From the NCBI GenBank assembly GCA_012031225.1, contig JAAUTZ010000013.1, forward strand, positions 1-53,095: a DNA stretch of 53,095 nucleotides, given 5' to 3'. The first letter of the stretch is position 1; the number at the start of each line of letters is the position of its first letter. This DNA is from Chloroflexaceae bacterium. Lineage in GTDB: Bacteria; Chloroflexota; Chloroflexia; Chloroflexales; Chloroflexaceae. Under the pieces are notes generated by a model. That model saw only the letters and a list, made by a program, of their open reading frames with translations, was not told where the DNA came from and did no database searches. A program made the translations under genes and the position numbers. Shown here in pieces: positions 24,452-33,439 of the stretch.

Positions 24452-26235
24452 CTAGCCCAACCACGCGAGATACAGCCGCCGTTGCTCGTCGCTGGGCTGC
24501 TCAATCGGCGTGATTTGGACTGAGTCGTGCGGAGCCGGGGCAAGCACCACCGGAATCTGCAACAGCTCGTCGCGCCGAAAGACACTCAGCGTCACCTGCG
24601 CGTTGGGGCGTTGCTCGTACAGGCGTTCGCGCAGGCGTTGCTCATTCACGCGGAAGCCGTTCAGGGCCACCAGTTCATCGCCGGCATACACCCCCGCCAG
24701 ATGTGCGGGCTATCGGCTTGCACGCTTGTCACGAGCGTCTGCCCGTGCTGGTCGCGCACATTCAAGCCCAACCACGCGGGTGGGGGCGCATCATCGCTGT
24801 GCAGCGCATAGCCCCACTGCACCTGCAAGCCGACATAGCCCAACACGCGGCTCAGGTCGAGCAGCTCGGTCCCGGTGATATACCGCCGAAAGAACTGGCG
24901 CCACCAGCCCTCGTGTGCTCCGAGCAGCGTCTCAAGCACATGCAGCAGCCCGTCTGGTTCGGGGATGCCAGCACTGCTCGGTGGGTAGTGCTGATTGAGG
25001 TAGCGCAGTACATCATCGAAGCTGTATGCGCCGCGGGTGCGTTGGCGGATCTCCAGATCCAGCATCAGCATCACCAGTGCGCCTTTGAGATAGTAGGAGA
25101 CGCTACTGTTGTTACTGTTTTCGTCGGGGCGGTAATACTTGATCCACGCATCAAAGCTACTCTCGGCAAGGCTTTGCAGTGCTTGGCCGGGCACACGCCG
25201 CAGCTTGAGCAGATCCTCACCCAGCAACTCCAGATAGCGGGTGGCCGACATCAGTCTTGCCCGCACCAGCAATAGCCGATCATAGTAGCTCGTCACCCCC
25301 TCTACCAGCCAGAGTTGGGTGGTGTAGTTCTCGTGGCGGTAGTCGAAGGGTCCGAGTGGAGTCGGGCGGATGCGTTTGATATTCCAGACGTGGAAGAACT
25401 CATGCGATTGCAACTCCAGAAAGCGTTCGTAGTTGCGGCGCGGCTGAAACTGAAACCGATCATACAGATTAGTCACACTATTGCGGTGTTCCAGCCCGCC
25501 GTAGCCCGTCGCCAGATGGAGGATGAAGGTATAGTGCGGGTAGGGCAAGCTGCCGAACAGATCGCGCTGCGTCTCGACAATCGTGCGCGTATCTTCCAGA
25601 ATGCGTTGGGCATCCTCGTTGCCGTGCCCCCAGATCGCAATCTGATGCGGCTTGTGATCCACTTCAAAGCGCAGCAGGCGGTGTGTGCCACACTCCACTG
25701 GGCAGTCAATCAACTCGTCATAATCTTGGGCGCGGAAGGACACCCGCTGGGGATGAGGGGATGTGGTTGCGTCTTGGGCGGCATCTAGCCCGCACGTCAC
25801 CTGCCAGCCCCAGTCGGTAGGCGGCTCAACGATCAAGCGCACCGGCTCGTGCCGCGCATCTGGGCTATACATAAACACGGTGGCCCCATTGAAATAGCCG
25901 TGCGAGCCATCGAGGTGGCTCGTCCGCACGGACAACTCGTGGGCATACACGGCATAGCGCACCACCACCCCGCGCACGCCCGCTGTCTCCACCTGCCAGC
26001 AGTCTTTGGCAACTTTGCGCCACGCCAACATGTGGTGGGGGTTGTCTTGCGTGTGTGCTGCAAACTGCTGCACATGGCGGGCGTAGTCGCGGATCAGATA
26101 CGAGCCGGGAGTCCATGCGGGCAGCAGGAACGTGGTGGTTGCCTGCTCTAGCGCGGTAAGCGTGATCTGCACCTGATACAGGTGGGTGTGGGGTTGCGGC
26201 ATCTGGATCAGATACGTTAGGCGGGGGCTGTTCAT
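24452..26235 (-). pseudogene. M61-family peptidase with PDZ domain, frameshifted
   Basis: This is a glycyl-aminopeptidase-like M61 metalloprotease. The N-terminal beta domain (1-170) is followed by a thermolysin-like domain with GYGGLEHRNS and the zinc motif SHEFFHVWNIK (H278, E279, H282), plus WLVEGVTSYY. Near 24700 the frame breaks. One added base in the CCCG just there restores SPAHLAGVYAGDELVALNG, the first strands of the C-terminal PDZ domain, and the PDZ then runs to 24452. With that base the gene is 594 codons long. ATG 26235 is chosen over 26241 because AAAGGAG fits its spacing. No signal peptide is seen. Confidence 0.85.
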
Positions 26236-26435
26236 GCACATACTCCTTTATCATAGGGCGGTGCCCTGTATTGCCGGCAAGGGGTGGGCGTAACGTGGCG
26301 GCACTCCTGATGTTGATTATACGGCATCGGACCAACTTCAAGAGATCTGCCAGTTTATGCCCCAACCTGCTCCAGATTTGTATATTTTTACCAGTAGTTT
26401 CTACGCCTTTCTCCCCAAAAAACCCTCGATACCCA

Positions 26436-26444
26436 TGCTATAAT
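26436..26444 (+). promoter_or_regulatory. Extended -10 promoter
   Basis: TGCTATAAT (26436-26444) is a full extended -10 element. No good -35 lies upstream, as is common for this class. The predicted start at about 26451 falls directly before the first stem of the structured RNA. Confidence 0.55.
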
Positions 26445-26451
26445 CACACTA

Positions 26452-26656
26452 CTACCTGACAAAATCAGGTATGCCTGTGCAGTTGCCAAACGTGGCCCAG
26501 CCGCCACACCTACCCCGTAGGTATCCATTGGCAAGGCTGCCGCAGGATTGTCGGGAAGCCCGACGGTGATCGTACCCGCCAAAAGCAGACGATACCGCGT
26601 GACTCACCATAGTCACTCAACTGAGCTTAACCCACTCGCAGCAGTGCGTAATCGCA
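26452..26656 (+). ncRNA. Structured leader or small RNA, class unknown
   Basis: Seen directly are these stems: ACCTGA/TCAGGT (26454-26470); a long closing stem with CCTG/CAGG (26474, 26543), CAG/CTG and TTGCCAA/TTGGCAA (26483-26489 with 26528-26534), enclosing GTGGC/GCCAC (26492-26507) and ACCTAC/GTAGGT (26508-26522), which makes a three-way junction; GTCGGG/CCCGAC (26550-26564); GTGACT/AGTCAC (26599-26616); and TGCG/CGCA (26645-26656). GGTGA at 26565 could instead pair TCACC at 26604, so alternative folds exist. I could not match it to a known riboswitch, 6S, SRP, tmRNA or RNase P consensus. Confidence 0.5.
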
Positions 26657-26750
26657 TCGTTGGCGAACCGTGTTGACGTTCAGCCGATGGCAAACCCAAG
26701 CAGCCACCGCCGTAGGGTGCTGTGTGCCATCATCACAAAGAGGTAGCGGT

Positions 26751-27974
26751 ATGGATGGTATCTGGAATAATAAGTATGCGCGTGGTACGAATCTCGTGAC
26801 AAGTTCGATCATCCGTGATCTGTTGCACTTGACGCAGCGACCAGCGGTGATTTCATTTGGTGGCGGCTTGCCCGCCCCGGAATGTTTCCCCATTGCGGCA
26901 ATCCAAGCCGCAACCAACGAAGTGTTTGCTGAACAGCCCCTCGCCGCCCTGCAATATGGGCCAACTGAAGGCTTCATGCCGCTGCGGGCGTTTGTCGCTG
27001 AGCATATGGCTGCGCTGGGCGCGGGAATTAGTGGCGAGCAGGTGCTGATTACCAGTGGCTCGCAGCAGGCCCTTGATCTGCTGGGGCGGCTGATGATTGA
27101 CGCTGGTGCGCCTATCCTCGTCGAAGACCCCACCTATCTCGGCGCATTGCAGGCATGGCGACCACACGCCCCCCAGTTCATCACCGTGCCGGTAGACGAG
27201 CAGGGTGTGCAGGTTGACGCTCTGGAGCGGATCCTCCAGAGTGGGGTTCACCCGCGCTTCTTCTACATCATGTCATCCTTCCAGAACCCGATGGGCGTAT
27301 CGCTCGCAGATGAACGCCGCCACGCCTTGATCGCCTTGGCGGCCCGTTATCGCCTGCCGATCATTGAGGATGACCCCTACGGCGAACTCTACTACGACGG
27401 CAACCGCCCCACGCCCCTCGCCGCGATAGATATGCAGATGCACGGCGAACTGCGCCACGTTGCCTATCTCAGCTCTTTCTCCAAGCTCCTCTCGCCGGGC
27501 ATGCGCGTGGGTTGGATTGCCGCCTCACCGAGCCTACTGGCAAAAGTTGCCCAGCTCAAGCAAGGGATCGATCTGCATACCAGTAGCCTCTCGCAGAGTG
27601 TGGTATATACGGCTTGCCGAGATGGGCTGCTCGCCGCGCATGTGCCCAACATCCGCCAAATCTACCGCGAACGGCGGGATACGATGCTCAATGCCCTGCA
27701 CCGCACGATGCCGCGCACCGTGCGCTGGACGCACCCGCACGGCGGCATGTTCATCTGGGTCACACTACCACGCTACTTCGATGCCACGGCTCTGCTCCAA
27801 ACCGCACTCGAATATGATGTTGCCTATGTGCCCGGCACCTGTTTCTATGCCAATGGGGGCGGCAGCAATAGCCTCCGGCTCAATTTCTCCATGCCCACCG
27901 TCGCCCAGATCGAAGAAGGCATTGCCCGGCTCGGCACAATGCTGCACACCTTGGCCCACGAGAAAGCCGCCTAG
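26751..27974 (+). CDS. PLP-dependent aminotransferase, LysN/MocR-like class I
   Basis: The 407-residue fold-type I aminotransferase resembles 2-aminoadipate aminotransferases and the catalytic half of MocR regulators. It has AVISFGGGLPAPECFP, LQYGPTEGFMPLRAFVA, TSGSQQALDLLGRL, VEDPTYLGALQAW, IEDDPYGELYYDG and the PLP-lysine segment AYLSSFSKLLSPGMRVGWI. No DNA-binding domain is attached. Substrates could be aminoadipate, branched or aromatic amino acids; sequence alone does not decide. ATG 26751 follows AAGAGG. It lies about 100 bases downstream of the structured RNA, which may control it. Confidence 0.9.
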   Translation: MDGIWNNKYARGTNLVTSSIIRDLLHLTQRPAVISFGGGLPAPECFPIAAIQAATNEVFAEQPLAALQYGPTEGFMPLRAFVAEHMAALGAGISGEQVLITSGSQQALDLLGRLMIDAGAPILVEDPTYLGALQAWRPHAPQFITVPVDEQGVQVDALERILQSGVHPRFFYIMSSFQNPMGVSLADERRHALIALAARYRLPIIEDDPYGELYYDGNRPTPLAAIDMQMHGELRHVAYLSSFSKLLSPGMRVGWIAASPSLLAKVAQLKQGIDLHTSSLSQSVVYTACRDGLLAAHVPNIRQIYRERRDTMLNALHRTMPRTVRWTHPHGGMFIWVTLPRYFDATALLQTALEYDVAYVPGTCFYANGGGSNSLRLNFSMPTVAQIEEGIARLGTMLHTLAHEKAA

Positions 27975-28000
27975 CTCACCGCCGCTTGACAACCTCTCCG

Positions 28001-28023
28001 CCGAACGGGGGCTTCCCGTTCGG
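28001..28023 (+). terminator. Hairpin after the aminotransferase gene
   Basis: CCGAACGGG pairs perfectly with CCCGTTCGG around a five-base loop, 26 bases past the stop. There is no strong T-run. Confidence 0.6.
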
Positions 28024-28094
28024 TGAACGTTCCTCAAATTCTCACCACAGAGCGTATCTGCTGCGCGTATAATCCAATTGGCAGCAATTTGCCA

Positions 28095-28124
28095 TTGGCA
28101 GATTACTGCTGATAGATATACAAT
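28095..28124 (+). promoter_or_regulatory. Promoter of the exopolysaccharide co-polymerase gene
   Basis: TTGGCA (28095-28100) and TACAAT (28119-28124) are 18 bases apart. TGGCA and TGCCA just upstream form a small palindrome that could be an operator. The leader to ATG 28268 is about 135 bases. Confidence 0.55.
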
Positions 28125-28267
28125 AGACTTGACACGGATGCTATGAAGCGATTGTGCCCGTTCTTGCCCACCCCGTTCGGCACAGCTTTGGTGTCCTTCT
28201 AAACTATTACAACAGGTATGCCGTTGCTCTGCTCTGTGCATGATAGCGGCTTGGAGTACCATCCACG

Positions 28268-29599
28268 ATGAATATACGTCTTTACATAGAGATCTTGTGG
28301 CGACGCAAGTGGGTTTTGATTGTGCCGCCGATAGTTGCGGTGGTGGTTGCCTTTTTCCTGACGCGAGCAATCACACCGACTTACACCGCCGCCGTTACCC
28401 TGCGCGTCGCTACCTCGCCCTCGCGCACAGTGGATTATGGTGAATACCTCTATAGCTCACGCGTGATGAATACCATTGCGACGATGATCCGTAGCCGCCA
28501 AGTTCTTGAGTTGGTGACGGCTGAGTTTGATGCTAGCCCTAGTGATGTTAGCGTCAGTACCGATTTCCCCGCCAATACTGAACTCTTGCGGATCGTCGTT
28601 GAATCCGAAGATCGGGTGCTTGCCGCCAACGTTGCCAATGCGCTAGCAGCACAGGCCATAGATGCCTCGCGGGAGCTACGCCGAGCTAATGTCATGAGCC
28701 TCTTTTCTCCCGCCACCTTGCCCGAACGCCCGTCTAGCCCGAATCTCTTGATGAACCTTGTGCTGGCATTTATTGTTGGAGCGTTTGCCGGAGTTGGGAT
28801 CGCCTTCTTCGTCGAGAACCTCGACAATACGTTGCACTCCACAAGCCAGATTGAGGATGTGACTGGGCTAGACCTGTTGGGTAAAATTCCACCCTCCTCC
28901 AAGAAACAACGCTACGTGTGGGAGCACGAGCTATCGCCGCCGAGTGAAGCCTTCCGGCGCCTCCGCACCCGCATCATCTCGGCGCGTGAAGGGCACGATT
29001 GGAAAACAATTCTCTTTACGAGCGCACAGCCCAGTGAAGGGAAGTCTACCATCGTGAGTAACCTTGCGTTTGTCCTCGCCCAATCGCGCTATCGCGTCCT
29101 CGTCATTGATTGCGATCTGCGCCTGCCGCGGATCCACACCATCTTCGGCATTGCCAATGAACGCGGCTTGAGCGATCTGCTGCATGGCAATTGCAGCCTC
29201 ACCCAAGTAATCCAAAAGACCCGCTACGACGGTGTGTGGGTGATCCCAAGCGGCATTGCCAACGAGCATCCTGACATCCTCTTGAACTCGCCACGCCTTG
29301 CGCCCCTGCTAGCGCAGCTCGCCGAGCAAGTAGACTTTGTGCTGCTTGATACGGCGGCGTTCTTAGCCGTCAGCGATGCGGCGATGCTCGTGCCACATGC
29401 CGACAGCGTGGTGATGGTGGTGGCGCGGGCCCAAGCGCAGCAGGGCATGGTCCGCTCGACGTGTGAGCAGCTGGCGGGGCTGAACGCCAACGTGATCGGG
29501 GTGGTGGTGAATAAGGCCGAAGAGGATGGCACGGGGATGTATACTGAATACTACCGCAAAGCTCCCCTCGCTATGTCGCGCCAATCGGGGAAAGCCTGA
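28268..29599 (+). CDS. Wzz/Wzc-type polysaccharide co-polymerase and tyrosine autokinase
   Basis: This protein sets chain length and drives export of capsule or exopolysaccharide. The 443 residues hold an N-terminal Wzz domain between two TM segments (about 16-32 and 161-182), followed by a cytoplasmic BY-kinase. The kinase has Walker A SAQPSEGKST (252-261), Walker A' VLVIDCDLRLP (278-288) and Walker B FVLLDTAAFL. A short tyrosine cluster near the C-terminus (YTEYYRK) is the likely autophosphorylation site. The periplasmic loop is short (about 125 residues), unlike proteobacterial Wzc, and kinase and Wzz are fused, unlike CapA/CapB of Firmicutes. It is the first gene of the exopolysaccharide locus. 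Confidence 0.92.
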   Translation: MNIRLYIEILWRRKWVLIVPPIVAVVVAFFLTRAITPTYTAAVTLRVATSPSRTVDYGEYLYSSRVMNTIATMIRSRQVLELVTAEFDASPSDVSVSTDFPANTELLRIVVESEDRVLAANVANALAAQAIDASRELRRANVMSLFSPATLPERPSSPNLLMNLVLAFIVGAFAGVGIAFFVENLDNTLHSTSQIEDVTGLDLLGKIPPSSKKQRYVWEHELSPPSEAFRRLRTRIISAREGHDWKTILFTSAQPSEGKSTIVSNLAFVLAQSRYRVLVIDCDLRLPRIHTIFGIANERGLSDLLHGNCSLTQVIQKTRYDGVWVIPSGIANEHPDILLNSPRLAPLLAQLAEQVDFVLLDTAAFLAVSDAAMLVPHADSVVMVVARAQAQQGMVRSTCEQLAGLNANVIGVVVNKAEEDGTGMYTEYYRKAPLAMSRQSGKA

Positions 29600-29787
29600 G
29601 CTGGGTACGCGCTCGTTATGCCGCTGCAACTGGGTGGGTGATTTGGTATGCGAAAGTAAAGACGGACTGCGATGCACCATGTTTTAGCGGGGTTTATCCT
29701 AAGGAGAAACATGCGAAAACGGCGACGTACATGGTTAAAATAAAATTAAGACGACAGGCACATCCCCCTGCTTCACTCGGTATAGAA

Positions 29788-29823
29788 AAATACACCAAAT
29801 CTGTACCGTTTTTTGGTGTATTT
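29788..29823. promoter_or_regulatory. Perfect 12-bp inverted repeat, operator or terminator
   Basis: AAATACACCAAA (29788-29799) and TTTGGTGTATTT (29812-29823) flank the 12-base loop TCTGTACCGTTT. The loop sequence recurs with one change at 49008-49019. The repeat lies 36 bases before the -35 box of the next promoter. Confidence 0.6.
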
Positions 29824-29858
29824 CGCCAAAGGTATACCAAGAACATACCGAATATATG

Positions 29859-29887
29859 TTGATCTACGCTGACCATCGTGATATGAT
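29859..29887 (+). promoter_or_regulatory. Promoter of the sugar-phosphate transferase gene
   Basis: TTGATC (29859-29864) and TATGAT (29882-29887) are 17 bases apart. GGTATACC and CATACCG lie just upstream of the -35 box and may be regulator sites. Confidence 0.55.
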
Positions 29888-30010
29888 ATGAGCGAGAGAT
29901 AAAAGCACCTGCTTCTAACATACTACGAATTCATAGATTTGCCCGTGAGGTGCAGCAAGGAACGTTACGAAGTAATGACGCGATGTGGACGCACGACTGA
30001 GAGAGGTACG

Positions 30011-30862
30011 ATGCAGCAGGGCGGAACACAGCATACGACTATTTCGGTGGCAGAACAAACAGTTGAACGTTATGAGCGGTATGGGGAGGGTGTTATGATC
30101 GGTGAAGTTATTCGTGGTGACGAAGTTCGCGTTCCATTCATCACTCGTGAAAACGAAAGTGTATCTATCATAGCTGGTAACACCAGCCCTTCAGAAACGC
30201 TCGCATACATTGCCAAGCGCAGCTTCGATGTCATTGCGGCGATCATCCTGATCATCGTGCTTGCTCCAATTATGCTCTTGATCACGATGCTGATTAAAAA
30301 AGACTCGTCCGGCTCAGCGTTCTTTGTACAGCAGCGGGTTGGTTCTCGCCGCCGTGTGCGCGATGGCAAAGTGGTGTGGGAAGTTGAGAATTTCCCCTGC
30401 TACAAGTTCCGCACGATGGTCTCGAATGCTGATCAGAAGTTGCACCAAGAGCATATCAAGAAGTTTATTGCAGGCGATCTGGCGGCTGAGGAGCAGAGTG
30501 ACCCGGCTCGCTTCAAACTCAACAGCGATCCGCGCATTACCCGCATTGGGCACATTCTTCGCAAAACCAGCCTTGACGAATTGCCCCAACTCCTGAATGT
30601 TCTACGTGGCGAGATGAGCCTGATTGGCCCCCGTCCCGTGCCGACCTATGAAGTGGCAATGTATGATTTGTGGCACTACGAACGATTGGCAGCTCTGCCC
30701 GGCATCTCTGGGCTGTGGCAGGTGAAAGGTCGCTCGCAGGTCTCGTTTGAAGAAATGATGCTGCTAGATATTGAGTACGTGCGAAGCCAATCGCTCATGT
30801 TCGACATCAAGATTATGCTGATGACGGTACTGGTTGTTGTGCTAGGGCGCGGCGCACGCTAG
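30011..30862 (+). CDS. Initiating sugar-phosphate transferase (polyprenyl-P, WbaP/WcaJ type)
   Basis: This membrane enzyme moves a sugar-1-phosphate onto undecaprenyl phosphate and so starts repeat-unit synthesis. The 283 residues have a variable N-terminal tail and one hydrophobic helix (about 75-98; [19 protein letters not shown]). The catalytic domain follows, with [34 protein letters not shown], the motif [12 protein letters not shown] and [12 protein letters not shown]. It is the short form without the four-helix N-terminal domain. ATG 30011 follows GAGAGAGG. It has its own promoter. Confidence 0.92.
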   Translation: MQQGGTQHTTISVAEQTVERYERYGEGVMIGEVIRGDEVRVPFITRENESVSIIAGNTSPSETLAYIAKRSFDVIAAIILIIVLAPIMLLITMLIKKDSSGSAFFVQQRVGSRRRVRDGKVVWEVENFPCYKFRTMVSNADQKLHQEHIKKFIAGDLAAEEQSDPARFKLNSDPRITRIGHILRKTSLDELPQLLNVLRGEMSLIGPRPVPTYEVAMYDLWHYERLAALPGISGLWQVKGRSQVSFEEMMLLDIEYVRSQSLMFDIKIMLMTVLVVVLGRGAR

Positions 30863-30938
30863 CAATCCAATCATCAAATGATTAGCTCTGGCTAGCACCC
30901 ACCGTAATCTTTAACCTCTTGTTCTTGTTCCTCGTCAT

Positions 30939-30980
30939 AGCAGACCAGTTTGTACCATAATGGGCTGGTCTGCTTTCTGT
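30939..30980 (+). terminator. Rho-independent-like terminator after the sugar-phosphate transferase
   Basis: AGCAGACCAG (30939-30948) pairs perfectly with CTGGTCTGCT (30965-30974), with a CCAT/ATGG inner stem and TTCTGTT after it. Confidence 0.75.
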
Positions 30981-31111
30981 TGCACTGCGATTTGTCGGAT
31001 GGGCTGGAGTGTGGCATGATATAAGGGGATGCGCGGCATGCTCCGTTGGGCAGAGGAAAGCAATCCATATGGTTCAACTGGTTTAGCGAGTAATCTGGAG
31101 GAGATGAAAGA

Positions 31112-32131
31112 ATGAGTGAGAAACCTACGCTAGGGATTGGCGTTTGCGGTTGTGGCTACTGGGGCATGAACTATGTCCGCATCTTTTCGGAACTGCCCGA
31201 CACCGAAGTCATCGCCGTCTGCGATCAAGACCCAGCCCGCTTGCAGGCCGTACAGCAACGTTTTCCCACCGTCAAGCTCTGTACCAATATGAATGAGTTG
31301 CTCCAGATGGACGCGATCCAAGCGGTGGTGATTAGCACCCAAGCCAGTGCCCATGTGGGGGTTGCCGAGCAAAGCCTGAAAGCTGGCCGCCACCTGCTGG
31401 TAGAGAAGCCAATCACCACGACGGCTGACGATGCCCGCCACCTGATGCAGCTTGCGGAACAGGAAAACCTGATCTTGATGGTGGGCCATACGTTTATGTA
31501 CAATGCTGGCGTGCGGAAGGTGAAAGAGTACCTTGACCAAACCGAGCGGATCTACTATATGTATGCCCGCCGCACCAATCTCGGCCCAATCCGGCGCGAT
31601 GTGAATGCGCTGTGGGATCTTGCCCCGCACGATGTCTCGATCTTCAACTTCTTTATGGGCACTAGCCCAGAATGGGTCAGTGCGGTTGGGGCGAATGTCC
31701 TCCTCAATGATCGGGCTGATGTGGGCTTCGTCGCCCTCGGCTACCCCGATGGTGTCGTGGGGCATATCCACGTGAGCTGGGCTGATCCGAACAAGGTGCG
31801 CGAAGTGGTCGTGGTGAGCAGTGATCGCCGGATCGTCTTTAATGATGTTAACCCGCAGGAGATGGTCCGCATCTTTGAGAAGGGGGTAACGGTAAAAGAT
31901 CAGGCAGAAAGCTATGGCGAGCATAACTTGCTGATGCGTGATGGTGATATTATCAGTCCCCGCATCGAACCGAGTGAACCATTGAAAAATCAGTGTAAAC
32001 ATTTCGTTGAATGTGTCATGACCGGCACGCATCCGCAGACTGACGCACAGGCGGGGCTGGATGTGGTGCGGGTGATGCAGGCCATTGATCGTTCACTGGA
32101 GCGGAACGGCGCACCGGTTGCGCTGGATTAA
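31112..32131 (+). CDS. Gfo/Idh/MocA-family sugar-nucleotide oxidoreductase (WlbA/WbpB-like)
   Basis: The NAD-dependent enzyme of 339 residues probably oxidises C3 of a UDP-sugar. It has the Rossmann start IGVCGCGYWGMNYVRIF, VISTQASAHVGVAEQSLKAG, the family lysine motif HLLVEKPI (near 97) and the substrate segment WDLAPHDVSIFNFFMG. A DegT aminotransferase follows at once and a WbpD-type acetyltransferase lies at 47046, so the set predicts a 3-acetamido-3-deoxy sugar nucleotide. A strong GGAGGAG precedes ATG 31112. The exact substrate cannot be read from sequence. Confidence 0.9.
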   Translation: MSEKPTLGIGVCGCGYWGMNYVRIFSELPDTEVIAVCDQDPARLQAVQQRFPTVKLCTNMNELLQMDAIQAVVISTQASAHVGVAEQSLKAGRHLLVEKPITTTADDARHLMQLAEQENLILMVGHTFMYNAGVRKVKEYLDQTERIYYMYARRTNLGPIRRDVNALWDLAPHDVSIFNFFMGTSPEWVSAVGANVLLNDRADVGFVALGYPDGVVGHIHVSWADPNKVREVVVVSSDRRIVFNDVNPQEMVRIFEKGVTVKDQAESYGEHNLLMRDGDIISPRIEPSEPLKNQCKHFVECVMTGTHPQTDAQAGLDVVRVMQAIDRSLERNGAPVALD

Positions 32132-32153
32132 TGCCAAGCTCATTGGGGTTGCG

Positions 32154-32159
32154 TATAAT
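32154..32159 (+). promoter_or_regulatory. Possible -10 box before the DegT aminotransferase
   Basis: A TATAAT lies 23 bases after the oxidoreductase stop, but no good -35 is present. It may be an internal promoter. Confidence 0.3.
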
Positions 32160-32229
32160 AACAGGAGCGCACAGCTATGTGTGTTGCTGCAAGGCGGGGG
32201 AATGCCCCCTACGAAAAGGAGCATGAGCG

Positions 32230-33354
32230 ATGACCACTGGTGTAATTAGCCAGATCCCGTTTGTGGATCTTGCGGCACAGCACGCCCCGATTGCTGCTGA
32301 GCTTGAGGCGATCTTCCGTGCCAGTATCACCAAAACCGATTTCATCTTGGGCAAATCAGTGAGCCAATTTGAGGAAGCCTTTGCCACCTACTGCGATGCC
32401 CCCTATGCCATCGGGATTGACAACGGCACGGCGGCTTTGGAAATGCTGTTGCGAGCCTATGACATTGGCCCCGGCGATGAAGTGATCACCGTAGCGAATA
32501 CATTCATTGCTACCGTGCTCGCCATTTCTAGTGTGGGCGCAACGCCTGTGCTGGTAGATATTGATCCAGTTTCGTACAACATGGATCCAGCCAAGCTCGA
32601 AGCTGCGATCACCGAACGCACACGCGGGATTGTGGCGGTGCATCTCTATGGGCAGCCTGCCGATATGGACCCGATTCTGGAGATTGGGCGCAAGCATAAC
32701 CTGCTCGTGATGGAGGATGCAGCACAGGCCCACGGCGCATATTACAAGGGCAAACGCTGCGGCGCACTCGGCGATGGGGCGGCATTCAGCTTCTACCCCG
32801 CCAAGAATCTGGGCGCGTGTGGTGATGGCGGCGCGCTGGTTGTGCCCACTGCCGAGCTTGCCGAGCGAATCAAGATGCTCCGCAACTATGGTCAGCGCGA
32901 GAAGTATCACCACGTTACGCTTGGCTTCAATCACCGCTTGGACACCTTGCAGGCGGGCATCCTCAGCGTCAAGCTGCGCCACCTCGATGGGTGGAATGCG
33001 GCCCGCGCCCATCACGCCCATCACTACAATCGCCTCTTGGCCGACATGCCCGGCATCGTTGCGCCCACCGAAATGGACTACGCCCAAGCGGTGTGGCATC
33101 TCTATGTGGTGCGCGTGGCAGATCGGGATGGGCTACGCGCCTATCTACAGGAGCAACACATCGGCACTGGCATCCACTACCCGATCCCGTGCCACCTGCA
33201 AGAAGCCTACACCTATCTGGGCTATCCCCGCGGCAGCTTCCCCGTGACGGAAGCCTACGCCGATCAGATCGTATCCTTGCCGATGTACGCCGAAATGACC
33301 GACGATATGGTCGAGTATGTCGTCGAACATGTCCACCGCTTTATCAGCCAGTAA
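32230..33354 (+). CDS. DegT/DnrJ/EryC1-type sugar aminotransferase
   Basis: This PLP enzyme of 374 residues transfers an amino group to a keto-sugar nucleotide. It shows IPFVDLAAQHAPI, GIDNGTAALEMLLRA, GDEVITVANTFIAT, MEDAAQAHGAYYKGKRCGAL and the PLP-lysine motif SFYPAKNLGACGDGG. HYPIPCHLQEAY near the C-terminus is typical of WbpE/FdtB/QdtB types that make 3-amino sugars. It sits 98 bases after the oxidoreductase and should act on its product. AAAAGGAGCATGAGCG precedes the ATG. Confidence 0.93.
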   Translation: MTTGVISQIPFVDLAAQHAPIAAELEAIFRASITKTDFILGKSVSQFEEAFATYCDAPYAIGIDNGTAALEMLLRAYDIGPGDEVITVANTFIATVLAISSVGATPVLVDIDPVSYNMDPAKLEAAITERTRGIVAVHLYGQPADMDPILEIGRKHNLLVMEDAAQAHGAYYKGKRCGALGDGAAFSFYPAKNLGACGDGGALVVPTAELAERIKMLRNYGQREKYHHVTLGFNHRLDTLQAGILSVKLRHLDGWNAARAHHAHHYNRLLADMPGIVAPTEMDYAQAVWHLYVVRVADRDGLRAYLQEQHIGTGIHYPIPCHLQEAYTYLGYPRGSFPVTEAYADQIVSLPMYAEMTDDMVEYVVEHVHRFISQ

Positions 33355-33376
33355 GCGAATCCATCCGAACGCACAC

Positions 33377-33409
33377 GGGGCGCACAGGTAGCCTCCGCCT
33401 GTATGCCCC
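33377..33409 (+). terminator. Hairpin between aminotransferase and polymerase genes
   Basis: GGGGC and ACAGG pair with CCTGT and GCCCC with a two-base internal loop and a nine-base top loop. There is no T-run. It may attenuate transcription into the next genes. Confidence 0.45.
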
Positions 33410-33439
33410 CAGCACACGCGGTTTACAATAGGGAACACG

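Larger units (their letters stand above)
26236..26750. other. Divergent intergenic region, M61 peptidase / aminotransferase
   Basis: These 515 bases hold an extended -10 promoter (26436-26444) and a run of stable RNA stems (26452-26656). The part before the promoter is featureless, and the last 90 bases lead to the aminotransferase ribosome site (AAGAGG). Confidence 0.6.
29600..30010. other. AT-rich intergenic region before the sugar-phosphate transferase
   Basis: The 411 bases include a markedly AT-rich stretch (about 29725-29900), a perfect inverted repeat, several TATACC/TACCG motifs and a good promoter. A small open frame at 29638-29862 has no ribosome site or recognisable product. Confidence 0.6.

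Noticed and set aside
26452-26656. Cobalamin riboswitch or T-box leader
   Set aside because: Short matches (GGGAAGCCC, TACCGCG) occur, but the conserved cores and specifier or B12-box elements are missing, and the GGGAA falls in its own hairpin.
29638-29862. Small plus-strand protein gene in the AT-rich region
   Set aside because: It has no ribosome site and no recognisable product, and it overlaps the palindrome and regulatory motifs.
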